A stretch of DNA of 39,570 nt from Desulfosporosinus sp. I2 (GCF_000960765.1 NZ_JYNH01000027.1:1-39570); one strand, 5' to 3'; shown: positions 17,535 through 25,140, numbered from the stretch's first letter. Numbers and translations: made by a program. Notes: generated by a model not told the origin, from the letters alone.

Positions 17535-17857
17535 TTACTTGTCCTCCTTATCAAAATTCCTCCAATGAATTCCCAAACTTCATCCATGGTAGAACACACT
17601 GTTACTACCTCTGGAAAAGGGTAATTATCGGCAACTACTGCATAGTAACCAGGTATGCCAGCAGTAGCTTGTTGAAATACTACTTTAACGTCTCTGCCGT
17701 GATATTGAGTTTCGATATTTGTCCCATATAAAATACAATCATAGACTTGATCAATCGTTATCATTCTTTCGCCCATGCGGTCCATGGCGTGTGAAGAAAA
17801 GCCAAGTTTTTTACTCCAGGCAGAGGACCTAATAGAATCTTCAGGAGTTCGAGGCAT
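17531..17857 (-). CDS. DUF4258 protein, likely toxin
   Basis: 108 residues. GFSSHAMDRMGERMITIDQV is the DUF4258 hallmark (H..RM.ER.I). The rest has a compact alpha/beta pattern with VKVVFQ and PEVVTVCS strands, resembling small ribosome-dependent or RelE-like toxins. DUF4258 proteins commonly pair with YgiT-type zinc-finger antitoxins, which is the arrangement here. The ATG follows GAGAGGGAG. It is the first gene of the three-gene module. The toxin role is inferred from family and context, not from catalytic residues. Confidence 0.75.
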   Translation of the reverse strand: MPRTPEDSIRSSAWSKKLGFSSHAMDRMGERMITIDQVYDCILYGTNIETQYHGRDVKVVFQQATAGIPGYYAVVADNYPFPEVVTVCSTMDEVWEFIGGILIRRTSK

Positions 17858-18014
17858 GTTAATAACTCCCTCTCTATAATATAACCTAAATTGATATAAA
17901 ATAACATAAAATAAAAAAATAAATTTTAGTTATAGCTAGACATATACACCTATCTCCCATAACCGCAGCCGTCTCTCTGGCAAGCAACGCTGAAATCATG
18001 AATATACATGTTCA

Positions 18015-18974
18015 CTACCTCTTTAAATACGCTTTGGTGTCTATCCCCTTACTCTGAGCGTAAGGTAACAGCTCATCCCAAAAGTCATTCTCATGAACTA
18101 TAGTAATCGGATGACCTGTTTTCCTCATAATTACCGCCTTTTCCACCTTTCTTCCATAGCACGAATAAGCCCAACATGGATTGCCATCAGCGCCAACTAT
18201 GAGATAATCAGTGCTTTTGGTTACGGTGTTACTAAATTTACCTCCAGATAATTCGATTAATGACTTTATCTGTTCTCTCTGGGTAAAAATTGAACTTCCA
18301 GTCAAGCAAAACGTTGAATCCTCTATTGTCATCTCAGGGCAAGCTGCGCATATACCTTTAATGTTATACATCGATTTCAATTCGTCCAGCTCAGTCCTGC
18401 TTATGTTTAGTGATCGGGACGTATTGACGAATTCACCGAAAAAGGCTTTTAGAATGTTCTTCTCATCCTGATCAATTTTTCCGTCGGCTAGAACCGATAT
18501 AATCAAACTGTCAATTTCATCATAAGGATAGCAACCTTTTAAGTCGTCGTTTTCAGCAAGCCACTCAGACAAATTTCTTATTTCAGCTTCGGTTACTTCG
18601 TTATCGGCCAGTATCCCGTGGCAGAGGCCATAAAGCCGTTGTAATGAGGTAGTAATATAATCATAGAAACCCTCAGAATTTTGGAGGTTTTTAGCAAGCC
18701 AAAAAATATCCTGAGCTTCTTCATCCGTTAAGATATTGTCTTCTAGCGCAGAATCAATGATAGGCAATAACTGATTGAAAGGATGCCTGCTTTCATACTT
18801 GCGATAAAAGTTACACCAATGGCGTAGTTCATCAAGTTCTTTCGGGGTGATTTTCTTGTCTAGTGTAATCCCTTCTATGATCCCGATAAGCGTATTAAGT
18901 ATGGTATCTAATTCTGATTTGCTAGTAAATTTCCTATAGGCCATATCGTCATAAGAGCTAATAGCGTTAACCAT
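18015..18974 (-). CDS. TerB-like + BRCT domain protein
   Basis: 319 residues. The N-terminal 195 residues are all-helical with repeated acidic turns (DNILTDEEAQDIFWLA, DNEVTEAEIRNL, DGKIDQDEKNILKAFF), like tandem TerB or EF-hand-like helical repeats. The C-terminus (about 220-300) is a BRCT domain: FCLTGSSIFTQREQIKSLIE, then GG, then TDYLIVG and NPCWAYSCYGRKVEKA, as in the BRCT of NAD-dependent DNA ligase. BRCT domains bind phosphoproteins or DNA ends, so a DNA damage or stress role is plausible. There is no neighbour in the same transcript. Similar proteins occur on mobile elements. Confidence 0.75.
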   Translation of the reverse strand: MVNAISSYDDMAYRKFTSKSELDTILNTLIGIIEGITLDKKITPKELDELRHWCNFYRKYESRHPFNQLLPIIDSALEDNILTDEEAQDIFWLAKNLQNSEGFYDYITTSLQRLYGLCHGILADNEVTEAEIRNLSEWLAENDDLKGCYPYDEIDSLIISVLADGKIDQDEKNILKAFFGEFVNTSRSLNISRTELDELKSMYNIKGICAACPEMTIEDSTFCLTGSSIFTQREQIKSLIELSGGKFSNTVTKSTDYLIVGADGNPCWAYSCYGRKVEKAVIMRKTGHPITIVHENDFWDELLPYAQSKGIDTKAYLKR

Positions 18975-19245
18975 CTTTTATCATCTCCTTACCTTACTCC
19001 ATACCCAGGTGCAGTCACCCTGGCACACAATTAAGATATTGTGAATTGACTGTAAGAGACATTTTCCCACATGATTTTTGTCTGAATAATCTAGTTAACA
19101 TAAACATTTTATCCTTCGACAGTTAAGTAAATATTCCTACCTTATGACACTCTTAATGGTTATGCGACTATTTTCGCAGAAAATATTAAAAGACCTCGTA
19201 CTGGGCTTTTTATATTTCAGAACAGAATTCCCCTTAATTTTCACC

Positions 19246-19509
19246 TCACCCACTCAGATAAACTCGCAGACAAAGATCGAACCAGTAGTGTAGTACGGTT
19301 CTTTCTCGGTACTCATTGGTTGCTCTGGAATTAATAGCTACATAGTTGTTTCTGTACCGATACAGCTTTTTCCCTTTACGTGTCCAGTCCTCAAATAAAT
19401 TCTTAAACGTGCTGATAATAACCTCATCAGTTTTTGCCTATGCTTCACTCACAGAATAATCATTTGCTATCCAGTGATGGCACTGGTTTGCGGTTAAAAA
19501 TGACAGAAA
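19246..19509 (-). pseudogene. C-terminal remnant of helicase-like protein, copy 1
   Basis: On the minus strand it reads HHWIANDYSVSEA, a TAG stop, then AKTDEVIISTFKNLFEDWTR, NNYVAINSRATNEYRERTVL and a TGA. The NSRATNEY segment matches the C-terminal part of a phage/plasmid-type helicase-like ATPase as I remember the family. AKTD.VIIST recurs in copy 2. The frame begins directly at att copy B (19513), so the rest of the gene was lost at that junction. The 19010-19245 stretch holds nothing I can identify. Confidence 0.5.
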
Positions 19510-19512
19510 ACG

Positions 19513-19596
19513 ACTCGTAATGAGCAGGTCGTCGGTTCGATTCCGACCATCGGGTCCATAGGAAAGTTAGACCCCGCAAGCGATTGCGGGGTTTTT
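19513..19596 (+). repeat. Attachment site, copy B: partial tRNA-Thr + terminator
   Basis: 84 bases match 15780-15863 with three substitutions. It covers the anticodon loop to CCA and the terminator. The acceptor stem reads CATCGGG, so it could not pair as in the real tRNA; the 5' half is absent. It is an internal or right attachment site. Confidence 0.85.
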
Positions 19597-19743
19597 GCTT
19601 TGATTTTATGACCAGTTCAATTGCCATTTTAGACTTGTTGTTGCCAACGGTTTTAGAATTTATTTCTATTTTGATATAATTCAGAGGATATCATTATCGG
19701 CATTATCTTTGATTCCCTGCTTACTGGGTTTTATATATGGTTA

Positions 19744-20581
19744 TCAATACGTGACAAATAATACGGGGTTGAGTGCCCCATGGACATGTAATAGGAGAGG
19801 GGTATTCCCAATAAACCGTAGGATATCCTGTGTAATAGATAACGTGCTGATAATAACCTTATCAGTCTTTGCCTTTGTAACATTGATAGAGTAGTTCCAG
19901 ATGTGGCTTAGCAGGGTTTGGAGTTCTACTGGAGTTGCCTTCTCTGATAGGTGCGTAGAGGATAGTGTGTAGTCAATTCCATTCTTTGTTCTACCTTAAC
20001 CTATTAAATTCATTTTACCTTCGTATATCTTTAGCAGTTCATTGATTTGTGAAGTATCCCCGATACCTGAGTATGCCGTCAACTTACTATTGCTAACTGA
20101 TTTCAATTCATATTCTAACTTGTGATAATCAAAGAAATATTTAAATAAACTTCCATCAAACAGATAAGTTAACACATAAGTTTCAGCGAATGACTCAAAG
20201 ATACTTACTGGGAAGTTCCAAATATAATCCTTGTTTTTGTACTGGTAAACATTGTTAAAAACGCAGAGTTCTTTGTACTCGGAAAGTCTACCTTTATAAT
20301 CAGGTTTCCCATTCCACTTAACCCAGTTATCTTCAAGATTCAATATTCCAGTCTCTAGCATTAATTCCCAATCATCTTTAGGCATATCAAGACTATCAAC
20401 AACATCAATAACTTCATCAAGGATTAACACATAATTCATTTTTTGTAATAACGCCACCACTTCACCGTCACACCTCTGGAACAAAGCGTGTGTTGTACAG
20501 ATGTTCTCGCCAGCACCTAAGAGTATTTTCAGTGATTCTAATTTGCTACCCTTAAGAGTCAATCACGGTTATCTTCTTCAT
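19744..20581 (-). pseudogene. Helicase-like ATPase, internally deleted and interrupted, copy 2
   Basis: An ATG at 20581 with GAAAGGGAG upstream starts MKKITVIDS and stops at once. One base out of frame the sequence resumes with KGSKLESLKILLGAGENICT, THALF and VLILDEVIDVVD, a DEXX-type Walker B box. The Walker A region expected between them is missing. The frame then reaches a TAA at 19996 but continues in frame through ELQTLLSHIWNYSINVTKAK and TDKVIISTL before homology ends near 19850. So the gene has an internal deletion, a stop and a lost C-terminus. The family identification (phage/plasmid helicase-like) is from memory of the THALF and DEV motifs. Confidence 0.6.
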
Positions 20582-20607
20582 TTGTAAAACTCCCTTTCAA
20601 ATTAAAA

Positions 20608-20633
20608 AGAGACTGGCATTAGTACCAGCCTCT
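20608..20633 (-). terminator. Minus-strand intrinsic terminator
   Basis: AGAGGCTGG / CCAGTCTCT on the minus strand with an 8-base loop, then TTTTTAAT. It ends the transcript of the small gene at 20647-20963. Confidence 0.8.
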
Positions 20634-20646
20634 ATTTCAAGTTCTC

Positions 20647-20963
20647 CTAGTTGTTTACACTGTCCTCACATTTCTCACAATTCTCGCAGTTACCATCACA
20701 ATCACTGCAAACAGGCTCTTTTTTCACCCAGAACACAATAAACTCGTTTTCATCATAGGTCTCATATTTGATGATATCGTTGAACTCGTATCCAAATATT
20801 GCCTTTAGCAGTGCTTCCTCTGGGGTATAACCCTCTAGTTTAAATAGTTTTGATACCTCGGCGTAGGTTAAAAGCACTTGACCGCCCTGTGCGAAAGTGA
20901 GGAGAGCGACCCTTCTTTCAAAGGGATTTAGTTCTTTGATTTTGTCAAGTACCTTTTTCTCAT
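20647..20963 (-). pseudogene. Small cysteine-tailed protein with poly-A frameshift
   Basis: From the ATG at 20963 (AAAGGA upstream) one extra A in the A5 run at 20954-20958 would give MRKKVLDKIKELNPFERRVA, LLTFAQGGQVLLTYAEVSKL and onward to a Cys-rich tail (CSDCDGNCENCEKC), about 105 residues. As sequenced, the first frame stops early and only a GTG at 20877 remains (76 residues). No function is recognised. The EVSKLF region may be helix-turn-helix-like. It could be a decayed gene, a slippage switch or a sequence error. It precedes the broken helicase. Confidence 0.55.
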
Positions 20964-21032
20964 GAATGTCCTTTGGACATCATTATGAGACAGTTCCTAT
21001 TGATTAATTTGGTTTTTACAAGAAAGCTATTT

Positions 21033-21185
21033 CTAGAAGATCACACCTAAAGCGATAAGAATCAAAATAGCAATAGCAATAATTCCTACACCGATACCAT
21101 GACCAACGCCACTAGAGATAGGGGGATGACAGCATACTCCACTCATTCCACCATAACCCATTCCACCATAACCCATTCCAAACAT
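21033..21185 (-). CDS. YjcZ-like glycine-rich membrane micro-protein
   Basis: 50 residues. The glycine/tyrosine-rich start (MFGMGYGGMGYGGMSGVCCH) contains a tandem GMGYG repeat; then one membrane helix (GVGIIAIAILILIALGVIF). A strong AAAGGAGG lies 8-9 bases before the ATG. The layout matches YjcZ-type sporulation micro-proteins. The next gene upstream encodes a second protein of the same type. Confidence 0.75.
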   Translation of the reverse strand: MFGMGYGGMGYGGMSGVCCHPPISSGVGHGIGVGIIAIAILILIALGVIF

Positions 21186-21206
21186 TAATTATTTCCTCCT
21201 TTCAAA

Positions 21207-21326
21207 TTAGAATACAATTCCCATTGCGATAAGCAGAAGAATGATTACGACAACAATCGCAATTCCTTCTCCAAAACGGTTACTTGGTCTGCAACAATCA
21301 TCACGATCAGCACCACCAAATGCCAT
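21207..21326 (-). CDS. YjcZ-like membrane micro-protein
   Basis: 39 residues, MAFGGADRDDCCRPSNRFGE, then the membrane helix IAIVVVIILLLIAMGIVF. AAGGAGG at 8 bases fixes the ATG at 21326; an in-frame ATG 6 bases upstream would be too close to the ribosome binding site. The CC pair and C-terminal helix resemble the neighbour at 21033, so they are paralogues. The family is associated with spores; a specific role is not known to me. Confidence 0.75.
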   Translation of the reverse strand: MAFGGADRDDCCRPSNRFGEGIAIVVVIILLLIAMGIVF

Positions 21327-21470
21327 GTGCATTTCCTCCTTTGTTAAGAGATAGCACATAATATGCATAGGCTGGATAATGTGGAACAATATGGAAATAA
21401 ATCACTCCTGAGAATTTGGTTCTATGATGGTAATAAATTTGAACAAACAAGGATAGCCCCCATCTTCGCG

Positions 21471-21578
21471 CTAAGAGCTATCCTTAGAAGTTTGGGTAGG
21501 AGGGACGATAACTTCAGACGCGGTGGCTGGTGCCACTGTACTGGGGGCTGTATCCTTTATGGCAGTTACGTCTCGTTG
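21471..21578 (-). pseudogene. C-terminal peptide remnant cut at att copy C
   Basis: Reads QRDVTAIKDTAPSTVAPATA then SEVIVPPTQTSKDSS and TAG. The Ala/Pro/Thr-rich tail looks like a real protein end. Its upstream part is missing, since att copy C starts at 21581. An inverted repeat (GGATAGC 21451 / GCTATCC 21476) surrounds the stop and may be the old terminator. Confidence 0.3.
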
Positions 21579-21580
21579 TT

Positions 21581-21637
21581 AACTTAGACCCCGCAATCGA
21601 TTGCGGGGTCTTGTTTTTTATGCAGAGGTTGCATAAA
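21581..21637 (+). repeat. Attachment site, copy C: terminator + palindrome
   Basis: AACTTAGACCCCGCAA, ATTGCGGGG and the palindrome TTTATGCA / TGCATAAA match copy A at 15831-15888. The tRNA part is absent. It marks the right border of the island, where ordinary chromosome seems to resume. Confidence 0.7.
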
Positions 21638-21690
21638 CTTCATTTAGTTGCCCAAACGTTGCCCAAATCTAACAAAAGGCTGCTCTGAAC

Positions 21691-21834
21691 TTAATAATCT
21701 TCAGATCTATCTCCCCAAGCCTTACCTAACCAAACCGCAGCACTTATACCAATAGCATGGATGACTAAAGATCGAGGACTCAATAAACTCTTTTTGCTTT
21801 TCATCATTCTCATCATTTTCATCATTCTCATCAT
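21691..21834 (-). CDS. Met-rich micro-protein
   Basis: 47 residues. MMRMMKMMRMMK comes from a two-fold tandem DNA repeat of ATGATGAGAATGATGAAA. Then KSKKSLLSPRSLVIHAIGIS and AAVWLGKAWGDRSEDY. AGGGGG lies 11 bases upstream, a loose spacing. The body has a short hydrophobic segment. No family is recognised; it may be real because it does not look like a shadow of another gene. Confidence 0.4.
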   Translation of the reverse strand: MMRMMKMMRMMKSKKSLLSPRSLVIHAIGISAAVWLGKAWGDRSEDY

Positions 21835-22207
21835 TATAAAAAAACCCCCTATTAACTTTGTAGCAAGTCTAGTTTTTGTTATTTCTGTCTTAATAATACT
21901 AGTAAAAATTTGTAAAGCATAAAAGGTTGTTTAAATGAGAGTGAAGGGGTTATTAATATATTTTATCCAGCCTGTCCAATAAATGTTCATGGGAGGAGTA
22001 AGGCGTATGATCAGAAGATAAAAGAGTTGAATGTTTCTTCAGATAGGAAAGTAAATTAAAGGATTTTATTTTGTTATGTAGAAGTATTTACAAATATTTG
22101 ATTTAGGAGATGGAGGTGTATATTTTGAGTTAAGAAGAACCTAGTAATTGTGTAAGATCAGCCATCTCCGAATAATATTTAATTAATAACGGAAATGGGG
22201 GGTTGAA
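21835..22207. other. Non-coding, AT-rich stretch
   Basis: No supported gene, RNA or repeat. An AGGAGG near 21990 precedes only a 4-codon frame. Confidence 0.5.
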
Positions 22208-23062
22208 TTGATAGCAGCAAAATTCTATAGAATAGAAGATTGGGAAAGGTTTGTTGATATAAAAAAGGAGTTAATAGAGTTAAAGGCATATCGACTTAAC
22301 CTTCAAGAAATGGTAGATAAGAGAACAGAAGAACTTAAGCTAGAGTTCGAGAAAAGGGTAGATATTGAACGTAAATTAACGATGTTAGAACGTGAAGTGT
22401 CTAAACTAGAACGGCTTAACGTCATCGGTCAATTGGCGGCAGGTCTTGGACATGAAGTTAGAAATCCAATGACTACAATAAGAGGCTTTCTCCAAATGCT
22501 TCAAAACAAAACGGATTTGGTTACATATAAGAGTTATTTCGACCTGATGATTGAAGAAATCGATAGAACGAATTCCATAATTACTGATTTTTTATCAATC
22601 GCTAAGAATAACCCGACAGTCAGGAGACGACAGTGTTTAAACCAGTTATTAACTAACTTATTTCCCTTAATCCAAGCAGACGCTTTTAGTCAAGGTAAGA
22701 AGTGTGTTTTTGAACCAACAGATATTACAGAGGTTGAAATAGATCCAAATGAAGTTACTCAGCTAGTTTTAAACTTTGCCCGTAACGGTTTTGAAGCAAT
22801 GCCCCTAGAAGGATGCCTAACTATTAAAACATTTATGGATGGGGAAATCGCCGTTTTAAGTATTAAAGATGAAGGAAAGGGTATCAATAATGAGCACATC
22901 TCAAAACTTGGGACTCCATTTTTCACGACAAAAGAAAATGGCACCGGGTTAGGCTTACCAATGTGTTACAGTATTGCAGATAGGCATAATGCACTTATAG
23001 AATTTAAGACGGGCACGGATGGAACAACTTTTTTAGTTCGATTTCCCCAACCGCCGGAATAA
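22208..23062 (+). CDS. Orphan sensor histidine kinase
   Basis: 284 residues, cytosolic. There is no membrane or PAS domain: the N-terminus (about 15-72) is a coiled coil, then the H-box AAGLGHEVRNPMTTIRGF with H82, N-box NFARNGFEAM, G1 DEGKGI, F FFTTK and G2 GTGLGL. The HEVRNP and FFTTK.. forms are typical of the NtrB/sporulation kinase class that feeds Spo0F/Spo0A-like phosphorelays. The start is TTG at 22208 with GGGGGG five bases upstream. No response regulator is adjacent. The input signal is unknown; a partner protein may bind the coiled coil. Confidence 0.85.
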   Translation: MIAAKFYRIEDWERFVDIKKELIELKAYRLNLQEMVDKRTEELKLEFEKRVDIERKLTMLEREVSKLERLNVIGQLAAGLGHEVRNPMTTIRGFLQMLQNKTDLVTYKSYFDLMIEEIDRTNSIITDFLSIAKNNPTVRRRQCLNQLLTNLFPLIQADAFSQGKKCVFEPTDITEVEIDPNEVTQLVLNFARNGFEAMPLEGCLTIKTFMDGEIAVLSIKDEGKGINNEHISKLGTPFFTTKENGTGLGLPMCYSIADRHNALIEFKTGTDGTTFLVRFPQPPE

Positions 23063-23072
23063 ACACGAATTC

Positions 23073-23516
23073 TTAGTTGTGATGAGTCATATAGTCCCTC
23101 AGCCATAGCATATGAAATTCTTCATCTAGAAGATATTCCATAAGAGTATCGCGGAGTTCAGAATAATGTTTATTTTTGCTCTCCGTAATAAACGTTCGAT
23201 AAGCTTGCATAGCCTTATTTTCTAATGCTATACCCAGCTTGCATGTATTATGCCGACCCGTTGACCCTACCATCTCGCCTACAAAATCTCCGGCTAAATC
23301 AAATAATGAACCAGTAAACGTTGGGAGTTCAATTTGTGCTTTCTCTAATACTTGAGCAAAAAAATCCGCATGACCACTTTCGATTTGGACCATCTTTTCA
23401 AAGGCTTTACAATAGTATTCATCCGTCGATGTTGAAATTTGAGCTTCGTAAAATGCGACTTGAAATGTTTCTAGTGCATAGAACTCCTTTAAACGGAAAA
23501 TTAACTTATCGTCCAA
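23073..23516 (-). CDS. Ferritin-like domain protein
   Basis: 147 residues, four-helix pattern. Two Glu/ExxH pairs appear: FYALETFQVAFYEAQ with MVQIESGHADFF, and GIALENKAMQAY with YLLDEEFHMLWL. These are the expected ligands of a diiron centre. It resembles ferritin-like proteins near the COQ7/rubrerythrin group but has no rubredoxin domain. Possible roles are peroxide or iron handling. It is convergent with the kinase gene (10 bases apart). Confidence 0.7.
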   Translation of the reverse strand: MDDKLIFRLKEFYALETFQVAFYEAQISTSTDEYYCKAFEKMVQIESGHADFFAQVLEKAQIELPTFTGSLFDLAGDFVGEMVGSTGRHNTCKLGIALENKAMQAYRTFITESKNKHYSELRDTLMEYLLDEEFHMLWLRDYMTHHN

Positions 23517-23669
23517 TTTGCTTAAAACCTCGTATTTTCATAAATTACTGTTGGGAATTCATAAAAAAGGTTGTTTTGTACGAGAATTAGTATTAGATAA
23601 TATAAACGATCGTGAAATGAGTAACCTTGTCCAACCATCTTGAATAGTATGTGAAAAGGGGTGGTTGAG

Positions 23670-24992
23670 ATGAAACTGTGTATTGATCCGGGGCATGGAG
23701 GCTATGATTCAGGAGCTGTAGGTAACGGATTGCAAGAGAAAGACTTGACGCTAGACATTTGCCTTAAACTTAAATCTATACTTGAGTACAATGGTATAAA
23801 TATTATTCTTACTCGTGCTGGAGATTATGCGCCTGAATATCAAAACAATTTAAATGGGGATCTATCTGCTCGCGTGAAGATAGCAGAGGCAGCTCAAGTA
23901 GACCTTTTTCTTTCAGTGCACATTAATGCTGGCGGTGGCACTGGAGTAGAGGTGTTAATTAGTGGTACTGGTGGACGCGCAGAAACGGCAGCGAATAAGG
24001 TTTTACCTTATCTTGTTCAAGCGGGTGGTTGGGCAAATCGTGGAGTTAAAACGCAAAATGTATTCGTGCTTAGGGAAACGAGTATGCCTGCAATACTAAC
24101 CGAAAATGGATTTATTGACCAAGTTAAGGACACGGCAAATTTAAAGGACCCGAACTTCCGTCAGTCACTTGCGGTAGCTCATGCTAAAGGGATCTGCGAC
24201 TATTTTGGGGTTCAATATAAGGAACCCGTTTCGAATACAGAACAGTCAACACCTAATGTTATGTACCGTGTTATTTTAGATGGCGTGCAGGCTATGGCTT
24301 TGAGCTCTCAAGAAAGCGCGATTACAACAGTTAAAGAAGCGGTTAATCGTGGCCAATCGACCAAGGGCATTGTACAGCGAACATCGGATGGAGTGAACGT
24401 TTTTGAATATGTAGCTCCTTTGGCAGCTCAGAAAACTTCAATTATGGGCGTAGAAACGATTACAGTTGAGCAGTGCCGCCAGTTTCTAATTAAGAATAAT
24501 CCCTCCGCACCGGATATTGTTCCTTTTTACAAGAGTAATGGAGAACTATTAGGAATCAGATGGGGTTACGCGGTGGCTCAAATGATCCTAGAAACTGGTT
24601 ACCTCAAATTCGGCGGAGATGTAAAGGCTGATCAAAACAACTTTGTTGGAATTGGGGCTATCGGAGGTGGGGCTCCGGGCGCGTCCTTTTCTTCACAAGA
24701 AGAAGGGGTATTGGCCCATTTAGAGCATCTATTTGCGTACGCTTCAATTGAGCCGTTGCCCAATGGGATTCCAAAGGTGGACCCGCGCTTCAATTTGGTG
24801 AAAAGAGGAAGTTGTCCAAACTGGGAAGATCTAAACGAAAATTGGGCAGTACCGGGGCTGAAGTACGGTGAGGATATAGTCAAGATCTATGATGAAATTG
24901 CCAAAGAGCAAATTAGTTCCAACACAGGAGAAACGTCTTTGTTAAAAAAGATATATCAACAAATAGCGGATTACTTTAAAGGGGTATCATGA
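23670..24992 (+). CDS. Bifunctional cell-wall hydrolase: Amidase_3 + glucosaminidase
   Basis: 440 residues from the ATG at 23670 (MKLCIDPGHGGYDSGA); AAAGGGG lies upstream and a GTG 9 bases earlier is too close to it. Residues 1-175 are a zinc N-acetylmuramoyl-L-alanine amidase (DPGHGG, SVHINAGGG, ILTENGF). About 180-255 is a linker resembling a SPOR-like fold (MYRVILDGVQAMAL). About 265-420 is a glucosaminidase domain (GYAVAQMILETGYLKFGG, catalytic Glu in LETG; NNFVGIGA). There is no signal peptide, as in phage endolysins and CwlC-type mother-cell lysis enzymes, so release during lysis or sporulation is likely. Confidence 0.88.
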   Translation: MKLCIDPGHGGYDSGAVGNGLQEKDLTLDICLKLKSILEYNGINIILTRAGDYAPEYQNNLNGDLSARVKIAEAAQVDLFLSVHINAGGGTGVEVLISGTGGRAETAANKVLPYLVQAGGWANRGVKTQNVFVLRETSMPAILTENGFIDQVKDTANLKDPNFRQSLAVAHAKGICDYFGVQYKEPVSNTEQSTPNVMYRVILDGVQAMALSSQESAITTVKEAVNRGQSTKGIVQRTSDGVNVFEYVAPLAAQKTSIMGVETITVEQCRQFLIKNNPSAPDIVPFYKSNGELLGIRWGYAVAQMILETGYLKFGGDVKADQNNFVGIGAIGGGAPGASFSSQEEGVLAHLEHLFAYASIEPLPNGIPKVDPRFNLVKRGSCPNWEDLNENWAVPGLKYGEDIVKIYDEIAKEQISSNTGETSLLKKIYQQIADYFKGVS

Positions 24993-25009
24993 TAATTAGA
25001 AAAAGGGGA

Positions 25010-25088
25010 AACGAAATAGAGGGACAGGTGAACGAAATAGAGGGACAGGTGCATTGTTTCAGATAAGAAGAAACAGTGCACCTGTCCC
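25010..25088. repeat. REP-like element with tandem 21-base repeat and hairpin
   Basis: Two exact tandem copies (25010-25030 and 25031-25051) of a unit containing GAAATAGAGGGACAGGTG, then a hairpin. GGGACAGGTGCA (25042-25053) plus TGTTTC pairs with GAAACA plus TGCACCTGTCCC (25077-25088), with a 9-base loop and a single wobble. It resembles other GGGGACAGG palindromes of clostridial genomes that are linked to REP-associated tyrosine transposases; no transposase is present here. Confidence 0.65.
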
Positions 25089-25140
25089 CTTGTTTTCTGC
25101 TATAATGACTAAGTGAGAAAATCGGGTTTAGAATTGAGGA

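Larger units (their letters stand above)
15826..21637. mobile_element. Decayed genomic island(s) at tRNA-Thr
   Basis: The region between the tRNA 3' end and repeat copy C is bounded and split by repeats of the tRNA/terminator block (copies A 15780, B 19513, C 21581). Its genes are mostly accessory and many are broken: ImmA/IrrE with a 2-base slip, helicase copies with stops and deletions, a small gene with a 1-base slip. A copy inside (B) suggests two elements inserted in tandem. No integrase, recombinase or excisionase gene is visible, so the island is probably fixed. Confidence 0.7.

Noticed and set aside
19709-19894. 61-codon plus-strand frame
   Set aside because: It is the complement of the helicase remnant and has no ribosome binding site.
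21363-21587. 74-codon plus-strand frame over the YjcZ-like gene upstream region
   Set aside because: It overlaps the promoter side of the micro-protein gene, has no family features, and runs through an inverted repeat and to the att copy.
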